A stretch of 64,000 bases of DNA from Pectinatus sp. (lineage in GTDB: Bacteria; Bacillota; Negativicutes; Selenomonadales; Selenomonadaceae), in contig JAHHSQ010000002.1 in assembly GCA_020025135.1 (NCBI GenBank), positions 39,938-103,937 of the forward strand, read 5' to 3'. The position numbers and the translations under genes were made by a program. Shown here in pieces: positions 53,526-62,349 of the stretch. The first letter of the stretch is position 1; the number at the start of each line of letters is the position of its first letter. Under the pieces are notes generated by a model that was not told the origin of the DNA, did not search any database, and saw only the letters and a list, made by a program, of their open reading frames with translations.

Positions 53526-55514
53526 CTATTTTTTTCTAACTACATTCAAATGAATGCGAATAACATTGTCAATGATATAATCTGTCGTGGCCACTGCTGG
53601 TTTAGGCAATACTCTCTTGCCCTGTTTACCCATTGCCACCAATTTTTGCTGGAACTTCACGGCTGCTTCAATGGCTTCTTTCTGCTCTTTATCATTTTCA
53701 GCTATATTAGTGCCAGCCTCCACTAAAATATCATTATTCATGGGCCTATCTAAAAATTGAGCAATCTTATCAGCGGTAGTCTGCTCTTTATCCTCTTCTG
53801 CACTAGTGTCAATATTACCCTGCAAAAGGTCTCTCACCGGTATCAATCCACCACCACGCACTTCTAAAACCATATCACCGAGCGGTTGTTCGGCAGGGAT
53901 AATATAGGGAATTAAAACTTCTCTGGCCTTTCCCCGATACGGTTTATAGGTCACAACTACATTTATTTTTTCTCCGCGCACTACTTTTAACGAACTAGTA
54001 GTTGCCCGCAAAATAGAGGCTACTTGTGGATTGGTATCATAATTCATGTCGACGTCAATTCCCATAATGGTACGTTGTTTTTGAGCATCAGTAGTAATAA
54101 GCCCCAAAACGGTTCCCAATTCGGAAACAGCAAACTGCCCGACATCTTGTGGATTATAGAACATATTACTTCTCGTAATAATACCACTTGGTACAGCATC
54201 AGTATGAATGGTAAATTTTACGCGCGCAGTCCCTCCACCCAAACGGTCTATGGACTGATTTAAAGAAGCGTAGGCAATACTGGTCGCCAAGTTAGGTACC
54301 AATTCCTCATTATAAGCAATACTTGTACTATAAATATTACGTTGTTGTAAATTCTTATCAAACACCGCCACCTTCATTGGCACAACAGCCGGATATTCTC
54401 CCAAAATACCAGTAATACCAGCATATCTATCCTGATTAATGCGTCCAATTATTTTGCCAATGGAAGCGACCTTGACACCGTTTAAAATTCCCTTTACAGA
54501 ACCAACGATATCAGCATTTACCATAAAATAATTTACATTGCCACGATAAGTAAAGGGATGACCAAAGGCCACAATTTTATTCCCCTCCCTATCTGTTACC
54601 GTACCTACCGCGCCAATGATAAAATCTCCATAGGTTACCGCTGCTCCGACAGAACTTCCCGGCTGTAAATTAGCTGTCCCGATAATACTTCCTCCCTGAC
54701 TATCAACATCATTAACTGCCAAGCTAGTCGGTTCTAAACTGAATGGGGCTAATTTACTCGCTAAAAATTGACGGCTATTTTCAGAAAAACCAGTAGCGAA
54801 AAGCGGTGTCGTTCCTGTTAAAGGCGATGATTCTGCCATGTTCATCCCTGGTAAAACATAGCCCCTAAGTAACGTATTTTTCTTTGTTTTTTCTCCTAAT
54901 TGTTTGCCATTATCAACTCGTTTATTAGCAATAATTTGCTTCTTACTAGACCCTTTACCTGCTGGTAACTCTTTTGGCTGTGAAGGCAAGGTCTTTAGAT
55001 AAGCAGAACGTATTTTTGCTATTTCTTTGTCTATGCTCTCGCTCTTATTGTTCTGCAAATCAATTTTCACTTGTGGCAATTTATCCTTATTTAAATTATC
55101 CGGCAACTGCCAAAGGGCCGTCATTTCATCAATGGGAGTAATATAAAACATATAGGGAGTAGTATCCGAAGAAATGGCTCTAGCCACCGCGCCGATTATC
55201 TTTCCATCTACATAAACTGGACTACCGCTCATGCCGTGAATGATACCATTTGTATCATCTACTACCGGACCGTAGGCCTTCGCCATTATCATATCCTGCA
55301 TATTATTATTTACCACACCGATAATTTTGACTTTAAAATCGACAATTTTATTTCCCTGTATCACGGTCCTAGCGATACCTATCATGCCAGGCTTTACTTG
55401 CTCCACTGACATAGTAGGCGAAGCATAAGCGCGACCAGTCAACATTGTCAATGTCAAACAAAATAAAAACAAAACCCATTTATACGCTTTTGGCAAAAAT
55501 TTCACCTCGCTCAT
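53526..55514 (-). CDS. Exported SpoIVB-type (S55) serine peptidase-like protein
   Basis: A 662-residue protein with a signal peptide (about 1-31). The S55 domain is N-terminal: VKPGMIGIARTVIQGNKIVDFKVKI-type start (about 41-65) and GIIHGMSGSPVYVDGKIIGAVA, with the nucleophile Ser96 in GMSGSP. The rest (about 200-600) is strand-rich and ends with a helical tail. SpoIVB proper is a sporulation signal protease; here there is no spore-gene context. The start is uncertain: GAGGTGA in the first codons could serve a TTG a few residues downstream. Confidence 0.82.
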   Translation of the reverse strand: MSEVKFLPKAYKWVLFLFCLTLTMLTGRAYASPTMSVEQVKPGMIGIARTVIQGNKIVDFKVKIIGVVNNNMQDMIMAKAYGPVVDDTNGIIHGMSGSPVYVDGKIIGAVARAISSDTTPYMFYITPIDEMTALWQLPDNLNKDKLPQVKIDLQNNKSESIDKEIAKIRSAYLKTLPSQPKELPAGKGSSKKQIIANKRVDNGKQLGEKTKKNTLLRGYVLPGMNMAESSPLTGTTPLFATGFSENSRQFLASKLAPFSLEPTSLAVNDVDSQGGSIIGTANLQPGSSVGAAVTYGDFIIGAVGTVTDREGNKIVAFGHPFTYRGNVNYFMVNADIVGSVKGILNGVKVASIGKIIGRINQDRYAGITGILGEYPAVVPMKVAVFDKNLQQRNIYSTSIAYNEELVPNLATSIAYASLNQSIDRLGGGTARVKFTIHTDAVPSGIITRSNMFYNPQDVGQFAVSELGTVLGLITTDAQKQRTIMGIDVDMNYDTNPQVASILRATTSSLKVVRGEKINVVVTYKPYRGKAREVLIPYIIPAEQPLGDMVLEVRGGGLIPVRDLLQGNIDTSAEEDKEQTTADKIAQFLDRPMNNDILVEAGTNIAENDKEQKEAIEAAVKFQQKLVAMGKQGKRVLPKPAVATTDYIIDNVIRIHLNVVRKK

Positions 55515-55522
55515 CCCTATCT

Positions 55523-55828
55523 TTAATGTTGCGGACTAATCTTAACAACAGTTTGACCAACCTGTACATCTTGACCGGCATGTACCAAAACTGCACTTAC
55601 TATTCCTTTTTGTGAAGCACGACAAGCTGAAGCACTGCCAGTAAGCGTTTGAATACTGACTAAATTGCTTCCTTCTTGCACTTCCTGCCCTACCTGTACA
55701 GTCCAAGTCACCGTCCCAGAAAGCACCGACACCTCATCGACAATAACTTGGGCAAAGGCAGTGTAATACATACATAGTGATAAGCACACTGTTAAAGCAA
55801 ATACTTTTAAACTAAACCGTTTTAACAT
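55523..55828 (-). CDS. Small exported lipoyl/biotinyl-fold protein
   Basis: About 101 residues: a signal peptide (1-27, ending TAFAQ) and one barrel-sandwich domain of the biotinyl/lipoyl or HlyD type (VSGTV-like SVLSGTVTWTVQVGQEVQEG, then GIVSAVLVHAGQDVQVGQ). At the hairpin where biotin or lipoate lysine should be there is SACRAS, so no cofactor is expected. The ATG at 55828 lies six bases after AAGGTG. It is nine bases upstream of the S55 gene, probably the same operon. The role is unknown. Confidence 0.6.
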   Translation of the reverse strand: MLKRFSLKVFALTVCLSLCMYYTAFAQVIVDEVSVLSGTVTWTVQVGQEVQEGSNLVSIQTLTGSASACRASQKGIVSAVLVHAGQDVQVGQTVVKISPQH

Positions 55829-55892
55829 CATTATCACCTTCTCTTTCTTCTCTTCTCATTATACATAAGATGCATATAATAGCAAGTAGGTA

Positions 55893-57305
55893 TTATTTTG
55901 TACGCACGAGCAAAGCCGTGCCAACTGCCCTCTCTCCACCATCAGAAGGGCGATTGACGATTTTGTTATGCAAAACCATTTCGCTAGACCCTCCGCCATC
56001 AAAATTGACTGCATTCCAAGCTCCATACCGCATTAAAAAATGCGCTAGGCCATTTAAGGTTAAACCATCACTAATTCTACTTCTTCCATCTATTACCGCC
56101 AGAATAACCTCTCCTGTGCGCGTTACCGCCACTGCAGTGCGCGGTGATACCCCGCCATAAACATCTGGACCAATATGTTCTTCTCGCGCTGTAATGTCCA
56201 CTTGACCGTCGCGCAAAAGGCGCGGACCAACGCCGAGAATTTGCCAAGCATTTTGCCACGCTGGTCCTAAATCTTCTTGCAAAATAACTTTGTCGCCAAC
56301 CCGTAACTTCGCTAAAGCAATTTGCATATTACCATGTGCAGAAAGAACATACTCACCAGGAATAAGCGGTGAATTAGCCGTATGTTTAGCTATTACCTCG
56401 CCGTTACGAATTGTATATTCCACTCCGTACTCATTTGTACCGGTACTTGACCCATAGTAATGGTTATATAGCACTAAAGTATTTGCCGAACGAGCGACAT
56501 TTACGCCGGCTATTGGCAAAACTTCCTTGTCTGGTAAAATCACTTCGCCTCGATAATTCACTGTATCTATAATAGGCTGTCCACTTTTATCCACACCAAA
56601 TGCTGTGCGCGGTAAATAAGTGGTACTGGCAATCACGCCATCTATTTTAGTGAGACCGTAAACTTCTTTCCCACGACCGAAATAAGAAGCATTAATAGCC
56701 GCTAAAGCCTGACCATTTTCTGCCATGCATAAAACGGTATTTCTCCCCAAATGAGTATAGCCTCCTAAGGCCGGTATTAAATCAACTTTTTTGGGGTCCA
56801 CTGTCAACAAATAAGCACGCAAATTACCAGATGCATTATGCTGAGCATATTCTGTATATAATACACCTGGCTGAATTACTTTATTTTTGCTGTATTCATA
56901 ATACTTGGCAAAATCGATGTAAATACGTGCTGGATTGCTCAATGTATGCACTTTAAAAGGACATTTCTTCCATAGATTTAGAAATACACGTGTCCCGTCC
57001 TGTGTGTTTTCCACCCGCACTGCCTTAATGACAGAATTTGGTTTTATCCATTCCTTTTCTGGTTTAATCGCTGTACCAGAAAAATGCAATGTGATTTCTG
57101 TTCCACTAGCATTACTTTCTACTTGATAAACTGGCATCTGCGTAAATTGAAATACCACTCTATCTTTATCTATAGCTTGACTGCTCCTAATCGCCTCTAA
57201 TTGAATGGGCCTTGCCGCAGCAAGTGTTAATGTACTTCCACTCCAAAACAATATGCCCATAATCGCAGCACAGAGTATTGCCCTTATTTCCCAAACCTTT
57301 TTCAA
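55893..57305 (-). CDS. Exported phosphodiester glycosidase-family protein with AMIN-like domain
   Basis: A 470-residue protein with a signal peptide (1-30), an AMIN-like beta domain (about 35-140; RIYIDFAKYY end), and a NAGPA/DUF2233 catalytic domain (about 160-468) with AAINASYFGRG, VYGGVSPRTAVAVTRTG and NFDGGGSSEMVLH. Family members cleave sugar phosphodiesters, for example in wall polymers. The AMIN-like part suggests envelope location. The start is TTG at 57305 after GGAAGAGG. It precedes the lipoyl-like and S55 genes. Confidence 0.85.
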   Translation of the reverse strand: MKKVWEIRAILCAAIMGILFWSGSTLTLAAARPIQLEAIRSSQAIDKDRVVFQFTQMPVYQVESNASGTEITLHFSGTAIKPEKEWIKPNSVIKAVRVENTQDGTRVFLNLWKKCPFKVHTLSNPARIYIDFAKYYEYSKNKVIQPGVLYTEYAQHNASGNLRAYLLTVDPKKVDLIPALGGYTHLGRNTVLCMAENGQALAAINASYFGRGKEVYGLTKIDGVIASTTYLPRTAFGVDKSGQPIIDTVNYRGEVILPDKEVLPIAGVNVARSANTLVLYNHYYGSSTGTNEYGVEYTIRNGEVIAKHTANSPLIPGEYVLSAHGNMQIALAKLRVGDKVILQEDLGPAWQNAWQILGVGPRLLRDGQVDITAREEHIGPDVYGGVSPRTAVAVTRTGEVILAVIDGRSRISDGLTLNGLAHFLMRYGAWNAVNFDGGGSSEMVLHNKIVNRPSDGGERAVGTALLVRTK

Positions 57306-57340
57306 AACTATGCCTCTTCCCTTAATTTTATTCGGAATAG

Positions 57341-57373
57341 AAAGAAGATGACCGCCAAGCAGCCATCTTCTTT
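57341..57373 (-). terminator. Hairpin after the flagellar genes
   Basis: AAAGAAGATG / CATCTTCTTT with a G+C-rich interior and a short T-rich tail on the minus strand. It lies between flgJ(N) and the glycosidase gene, and is likely the end of the flagellar transcript. Confidence 0.6.
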
Positions 57374-57377
57374 TGTA

Positions 57378-57773
57378 TTATTTTTTCATTTTTAATCGCA
57401 AAGCAGCAAATTCATCTGGCGAAAGCGCTGAATTTTGTTGCTTTATTTGGCGATACATCATAGCTCCTAAGCCGACGCCACCAGCCTGAGCCAAATTTTC
57501 CGTCAAGGCACTATAACGCATCGATTGTAAAATATCATCTTCATTGGATTCTCCCCAAAGAGTATCCTTAGGAACTGTTTTCCTCATTTCCTTAAACATG
57601 ATATTCATAAACATAGCTTCAAATTCTTTACAAGCCTTTTGCAATTTTGCATCTTTCTTACTATCTTCGGTTGTTTGTAAAGATTGATAAGATTTTTTTA
57701 TTTCTTGACTGGTTTGTAATTGTTGCAATCTTTCCATTCCAGGTTGCGACATAATTGGATTTATACTATTCAT
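57378..57773 (-). CDS. Rod-binding (FlgJ N-terminal domain) protein
   Basis: A 131-residue protein matching only the N-terminal rod-cap domain of FlgJ (KACKEFEAMFMNIMFKEMRKT ... LAQAGGVGLGAMMYRQI). There is no muramidase domain, so peptidoglycan must be opened by another enzyme. It follows flgI by ten bases. Confidence 0.9.
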   Translation of the reverse strand: MNSINPIMSQPGMERLQQLQTSQEIKKSYQSLQTTEDSKKDAKLQKACKEFEAMFMNIMFKEMRKTVPKDTLWGESNEDDILQSMRYSALTENLAQAGGVGLGAMMYRQIKQQNSALSPDEFAALRLKMKK

Positions 57774-57783
57774 TATATCCCTC

Positions 57784-58890
57784 TTAAATAACTTCTAGCT
57801 GTGCATGCAAGGCACCAGATTCCTTCATCGCCTGCAAAATAGATATAATATCGCGTGGCGTAGCTCCAACAGCATTCAAGGCGCCAACAATATCATTAAC
57901 ATTAGCAGTAGAATCCAAAACGATTGTGCTAGCCTTTTGTTGCTTCACACTGGTTTTAGTATTTTTCGTCACAATTGTACTACCTAAGCTGAAAGGTGGC
58001 GGTTGAGAGACATTCTTATTACGCTCAATACTGATACTCAATCCGCCTTGCGCAATTGCCACTTGGTTAACTGTGATATTTCCCCCCATGACAATCGTAC
58101 CAGTTCTTTCATTGACAACTACTTTAGCCGTTGAGCCCGGTACAACAGAAAGATTTTCAATATTAGCAACAAAGCCAACTAAATTGTTTTGATAATAGGC
58201 TGGCACTGAAACATCTACCTCAGCCGGATTAACAGCTGAGGCACTGACACCTAACCCATTACTGATTGCAGTAGCAATGCGTGCTGCTGTGGAAAAATCG
58301 GGGTTATTTAACGTTAAGACAATCTTGCCATTTTGTCCTAAGGTACCGCCAGCACCTCGTTCGACAATCGCACCGCCATTAGAAATACCAGATGTAGAGA
58401 TATTAGAGGATTGCCCACTCGAGGAAAAACCGCCTGTCGCTATCGCGCCCTGTGCAACGGCATAAACCAAACCATTACCAGCCCGCAACGGAGTTTGCAA
58501 GAGAATACCGCCAGATAAACTCTTCGCATCCCCAATGGAAGAGGCTGTAAAATCGATATGTTGTCCTGGCTGTGCAAAAGGAGGCAAGGTAGCTGTCACC
58601 ATTACAGCAGCTACATTTTTCGGTTTTAAAGTAGCCGGATTAATATTTACACCAAAATTTTGCAACATATTAGCGATAGAATTTAATGTTTCTAGAGTTT
58701 TATTGCTATCTCCCGTACCTGGCAAACCGATGACCAACCCGTAGCCCACTAGTTGATTAGACCGCACTCCTTGTACCTGTGCAATATCCTTGATGCGCGT
58801 AGACATATCATAGGCAAAACAGGTTCTACCTACACCCAACAAGATACAAAAGATACTGAGAAAAACAGCCTTTTGCCATTTATTATACAT
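57784..58890 (-). CDS. flgI: Flagellar P-ring protein
   Basis: A 368-residue exported protein (signal peptide 1-26). It has the FlgI start RIKDIAQVQGVRSNQLVGYGLVIGL-type block, VNPAEVDVSVPAYY, and the C-terminal IISILQAMKESGALHAQLEVI. It forms the ring in the peptidoglycan layer around the flagellar rod. Its presence with FlgH shows a diderm-type basal body. Confidence 0.97.
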   Translation of the reverse strand: MYNKWQKAVFLSIFCILLGVGRTCFAYDMSTRIKDIAQVQGVRSNQLVGYGLVIGLPGTGDSNKTLETLNSIANMLQNFGVNINPATLKPKNVAAVMVTATLPPFAQPGQHIDFTASSIGDAKSLSGGILLQTPLRAGNGLVYAVAQGAIATGGFSSSGQSSNISTSGISNGGAIVERGAGGTLGQNGKIVLTLNNPDFSTAARIATAISNGLGVSASAVNPAEVDVSVPAYYQNNLVGFVANIENLSVVPGSTAKVVVNERTGTIVMGGNITVNQVAIAQGGLSISIERNKNVSQPPPFSLGSTIVTKNTKTSVKQQKASTIVLDSTANVNDIVGALNAVGATPRDIISILQAMKESGALHAQLEVI

Positions 58891-58906
58891 AAAAATACTC
58901 CTAAAC

Positions 58907-59497
58907 TTAAAATAAAATATTAAGTATCTGTGTCAAAATGCCTTGGCGTTGTTTTGCATTCAAAGGCCCTTTGCCATCAAAACGCACCGTAGCATCTGCT
59001 ACTAATGACGAAGGAACGGTGTTATTGTAAGAAATATCTTCTGGCCTTACAACCCCGCGAAACAAGATATGATGTTCATCCTTATTTTGCCAAATTGATT
59101 GCGACCCCTCTACGACTAAATTGCCATTTGGCTCTACACTGACAACTGTGACCGTGATTCTCCCATTGACACTATTACTGTCTACCGAGGCCCCTTTCGC
59201 TTTAAAACTGTCCGATTGGTTGGCAGAAGCAGCAGCTAAAAAATGAAAAATACCTGCACCTGCTCCCAAGGAAGTACTCCCACTCTTACCATTTGTCATT
59301 GATTTACTAGTGCTAGCAGAGGAAGATTCACTAATTAAAATAGTCAACGTATCGCCAACTGCGCTAGCACGATGGTCCGCAAAGAGACTTTTGGGAGGCG
59401 TACCAGCAGCACTGAGCCACAGCGATGGATTGGCCGACACTGACTGTCCCAACAATAAAAAACCTACTATCAAAAATAAACTGAACTTTTTTAGCAT
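58907..59497 (-). CDS. flgH: Flagellar L-ring protein
   Basis: A 196-residue outer-membrane ring subunit. It has the family block FADHRASAVGDTLTILISESS, NLVVEGSQSIWQNKDEHHILFRGVV-type stretch, and the final RQGILTQILNILF. Unusually, the signal sequence (1-22, ending SVSA) has no lipobox cysteine and the protein has none near the N terminus, while FlgH is normally a lipoprotein. It lies between flgA and flgI. Confidence 0.94.
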   Translation of the reverse strand: MLKKFSLFLIVGFLLLGQSVSANPSLWLSAAGTPPKSLFADHRASAVGDTLTILISESSSASTSKSMTNGKSGSTSLGAGAGIFHFLAAASANQSDSFKAKGASVDSNSVNGRITVTVVSVEPNGNLVVEGSQSIWQNKDEHHILFRGVVRPEDISYNNTVPSSLVADATVRFDGKGPLNAKQRQGILTQILNILF

Positions 59498-59512
59498 ACC
59501 ATTCCATTCCTT

Positions 59513-60499
59513 TTACACATCTACTACTACTTCATGCGGTTTAACAATTCTAGCATTGATTATTTTTCCCGTAACCGTATTTTTAACGCGGATATAGTCA
59601 TCCTTGCCACCAGTTCCCATAGCTACACCATCAGTTTGCACTACAACTGTCCCCTTTTGCGCATTGATGTGTACAAAATCGCCCATGCGCACTAAAACTA
59701 CCTTTGCCAATGCATTTTTGCGCACAATCTTTCCTGGTTCTAATGGATAGCGCAACACCTTGCCAATGACTGCATCTAAATTGTTGACATAATTACTTTC
59801 CATGACGCCTAAATCGCGATTTTCCAAACGAACATCCTGTGCGGTAATCACTTGATTGGCCTTGATATAGGCTGCCGAAACGACAACCTTATCATAGGTA
59901 TGTAATTGCAGTCGGCATAAGACATTAGCTTCTTCTTTTCCCTTTACCAACATCTTTACGTACACCATCGTGGGAAATTCGTACTTGATGCCATACGGAA
60001 TTTCCACGGCATAAGTCACCTTACCTGGCGAGAGCAAAACATCCTTTGGTTCCGCCACTGGCACAATCTTCCAAACTCGCTTCTCGCCATTCTTTTTCAC
60101 CAAGGCTGCCATTTTATTTTCTGCCACTTGCAAAATTTCCTTGCCAGTAACAGTTTGAGATAATCGCGTCACCGTAACTTGAGCTGGTATCTGCCATTTC
60201 ACATTCTGCACATTAACTTTGGAAGAATCAATCAAAAGCCTCAATACATAATCCGTTAAAACCTTTTTATCTCCCGGCCGAGAAATGGTTCCCAAACTCA
60301 TATTTATCAATTCCTGCCTGCGCTCAGTATCAGCACAACTTATATTGGCAATAGAACCAAGCAAAATTTTGTCGGTCCAAATATTACCAGTTCTATTTAC
60401 GGACACCCATGCCGGAGAAGGCATAGCCTCGGTTTGTTGCACCAATCCACAAAAAATCCCTAAACATAAACAAGAGGCAATAACAAGATATTTTCTCAT
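59513..60499 (-). CDS. flgA: Flagella basal body P-ring formation protein FlgA
   Basis: Periplasmic chaperone for P-ring assembly, 328 residues with a signal peptide (1-25). A long N-terminal part (about 30-190) precedes the SAF domain (about 205-270; AAYIKANQVITAQDVRLENRD) and a final FlgA domain (VVVQTDGVAMGTGGKDDYIRVKN). It is longer than the E. coli protein. Two bases separate it from flgG. Confidence 0.93.
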   Translation of the reverse strand: MRKYLVIASCLCLGIFCGLVQQTEAMPSPAWVSVNRTGNIWTDKILLGSIANISCADTERRQELINMSLGTISRPGDKKVLTDYVLRLLIDSSKVNVQNVKWQIPAQVTVTRLSQTVTGKEILQVAENKMAALVKKNGEKRVWKIVPVAEPKDVLLSPGKVTYAVEIPYGIKYEFPTMVYVKMLVKGKEEANVLCRLQLHTYDKVVVSAAYIKANQVITAQDVRLENRDLGVMESNYVNNLDAVIGKVLRYPLEPGKIVRKNALAKVVLVRMGDFVHINAQKGTVVVQTDGVAMGTGGKDDYIRVKNTVTGKIINARIVKPHEVVVDV

Positions 60500-60500
60500 C

Positions 60501-61292
60501 TTAACGCTTCAAGTTATTGGCAATTTCTAACATAGAATCAGAGGTTGTAATAGCCTTAGCGTTGGATTCATAAGCACGTTGAGCCACAATCATATTAACC
60601 ATTTCTTCTGCCACTTGTACGTTGGACATTTCCAAATATCCCTGTGTTATACTCCCCGCTCCATCTTCTCCTGGATTGCCGACAATGGGGTCACCAGAGG
60701 CACTGGTCTGTACAAAGAGATTTTTTCCTTTGGCTAAAAGGCCAGCAGGATTGACAAAACGTGCTATCGTTATCTGAGCTAGCTGTTCTGTATCACCACC
60801 AGCTGGAGTAGCTGAAACTGTTCCATCAGAACCGATAGTGATGCTATCACTCGGCGCATTTTCTGGAATAACAACATTAGGAATGAGTGGATATCCATCT
60901 GAAGTGACAATCTGTCTATTTTGGTCTAGTTTAAAAGAACCATCTCTAGTATAAGCAATCGTTCCGTCCGGCATCTGGATTTGGAAAAAGCCGTCACCGT
61001 CAATAACCAAATCAGTCGGATTACCGGTAGCCTGATAATTACCTTGAGCAAAAAGTCTAGTGGTAGCTGACAATCTAGCACCGTGCCCCATCTGAATAGA
61101 AACAGGATAGGTAGAATCAGGAGCACTTGGCGCCCCTGGTTCGCGCAAAGTCTGATAAATAAGGTCTTGAAACTCCGCTCTCTGTTTCTTATATCCAGTG
61201 GTATTAACATTAGCCAAATTATTAGAAATAACATCCATATTCTTCTGCTGAGTAATCATGCCTGTGGCAGCAGTCCACAACGCTCTCATCAT
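60501..61292 (-). CDS. flgG: Flagellar distal rod protein FlgG
   Basis: A 263-residue rod protein with the conserved N-terminal helix LWTAATGMITQQKNMDVISN and NLANVNTTGYKK, a central domain starting GDGFFQI, and the C-terminal QAYESNAKAITTSDSMLEI helix. It corresponds to FlhP of Bacillus in gene order. It overlaps nothing and follows flgF by about 30 bases. Confidence 0.95.
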   Translation of the reverse strand: MMRALWTAATGMITQQKNMDVISNNLANVNTTGYKKQRAEFQDLIYQTLREPGAPSAPDSTYPVSIQMGHGARLSATTRLFAQGNYQATGNPTDLVIDGDGFFQIQMPDGTIAYTRDGSFKLDQNRQIVTSDGYPLIPNVVIPENAPSDSITIGSDGTVSATPAGGDTEQLAQITIARFVNPAGLLAKGKNLFVQTSASGDPIVGNPGEDGAGSITQGYLEMSNVQVAEEMVNMIVAQRAYESNAKAITTSDSMLEIANNLKR

Positions 61293-61322
61293 CTCAATAA
61301 AATCCTCGCTTTATCTTCTTTA

Positions 61323-62165
61323 TTAACCATTCACTCTGCCGACATCATTGACCGCTTTTTCTAGCAAGCTATCCTGTGTCGTCAACGCTTTAGAATCCGA
61401 CTCATACGAGCGATAATTATTTATCAACTCTACCATTTCTTTGGCAATATTGACATTCGAATTTTCTAAATATCCCTGCTCAATAGTCCCTGTTCCTGAC
61501 AATGGACGTGCATTTTTCTGTGGCTTATATAAATTATATCCTTCTTTAATAACTTCATTGCGGTCTTTAAATTCTGTCAAACCGATTTGACCGATGTTTT
61601 GTTTACCGGCCACAATCGTGCCATCAGGACCAATACTGATATCGGCCGTATTAGGAGGCAAATTAATCGGCATCCCCTCGTTATCTAAAACCGCCTGATT
61701 ATTGGCCGTAACCAATTGACCATTGGCCGAGCGGTAGAAATTCCCATCACGCGTATAACGAACGCCCGCTGGAGTTTGCACGGCAAAATACCCTTTACCA
61801 GCAATAGCTAAATCTAATTTATTCCCCGTACAAACCAGCGGTCCTTGACTGTGAATGGTAGCAATTTCTGCTACATAAGAACCACGCCCTAAAGAGCCAA
61901 TAACTGGTGCATCTAATCCACCATCTGCAACAGTACCGCGCAAGAGATAGTCACGTGCCGTATCAATATGTTGCAAGGCCAAAATATTATCTGCATCTTG
62001 TTTATCATTGATGCGATGAATGAGGACGGACTCAAATTCACCACTAATCAAATCATCTTTTTTATAACCACTAGTATCAGCATTAGCCAAATTATTAGCA
62101 ATGACATCCGTACGTTTTTGTTCCGTAAGCATGCCCAAAGCTGCCGTATAAAGTCCGCGTAGCAT
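61323..62165 (-). CDS. Flagellar basal-body rod protein (FlgF/FlhO type)
   Basis: A 280-residue member of the FlgE/F/G family: N terminus LYTAALGMLTEQKRTDVIAN, NLANADTSGYKK, GKGYFAVQTPAG, C-terminal NYRSYESDSKALTTQDSLLEK. It lies just downstream of mreB, the place FlhO has in Bacillus (mbl-flhO-flhP). I call it FlgF type by order and by divergence from FlgG. Confidence 0.9.
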   Translation of the reverse strand: MLRGLYTAALGMLTEQKRTDVIANNLANADTSGYKKDDLISGEFESVLIHRINDKQDADNILALQHIDTARDYLLRGTVADGGLDAPVIGSLGRGSYVAEIATIHSQGPLVCTGNKLDLAIAGKGYFAVQTPAGVRYTRDGNFYRSANGQLVTANNQAVLDNEGMPINLPPNTADISIGPDGTIVAGKQNIGQIGLTEFKDRNEVIKEGYNLYKPQKNARPLSGTGTIEQGYLENSNVNIAKEMVELINNYRSYESDSKALTTQDSLLEKAVNDVGRVNG

Positions 62166-62349
62166 AACACACCCCTATTTCTTAACCTCTTCCTACAGCC
62201 ATCATCTTAGTCGGCCCTATCAGGTCACTTTTCATAATTTTATTTTATCAAACTTGTACACTCTAGCATCGTTTTTTGGTTTCTTATTAGTCAAAACAAT
62301 TGACGCGCCGTGCCTTTATCATAACACAGTACCATAATAAAAGCACATA

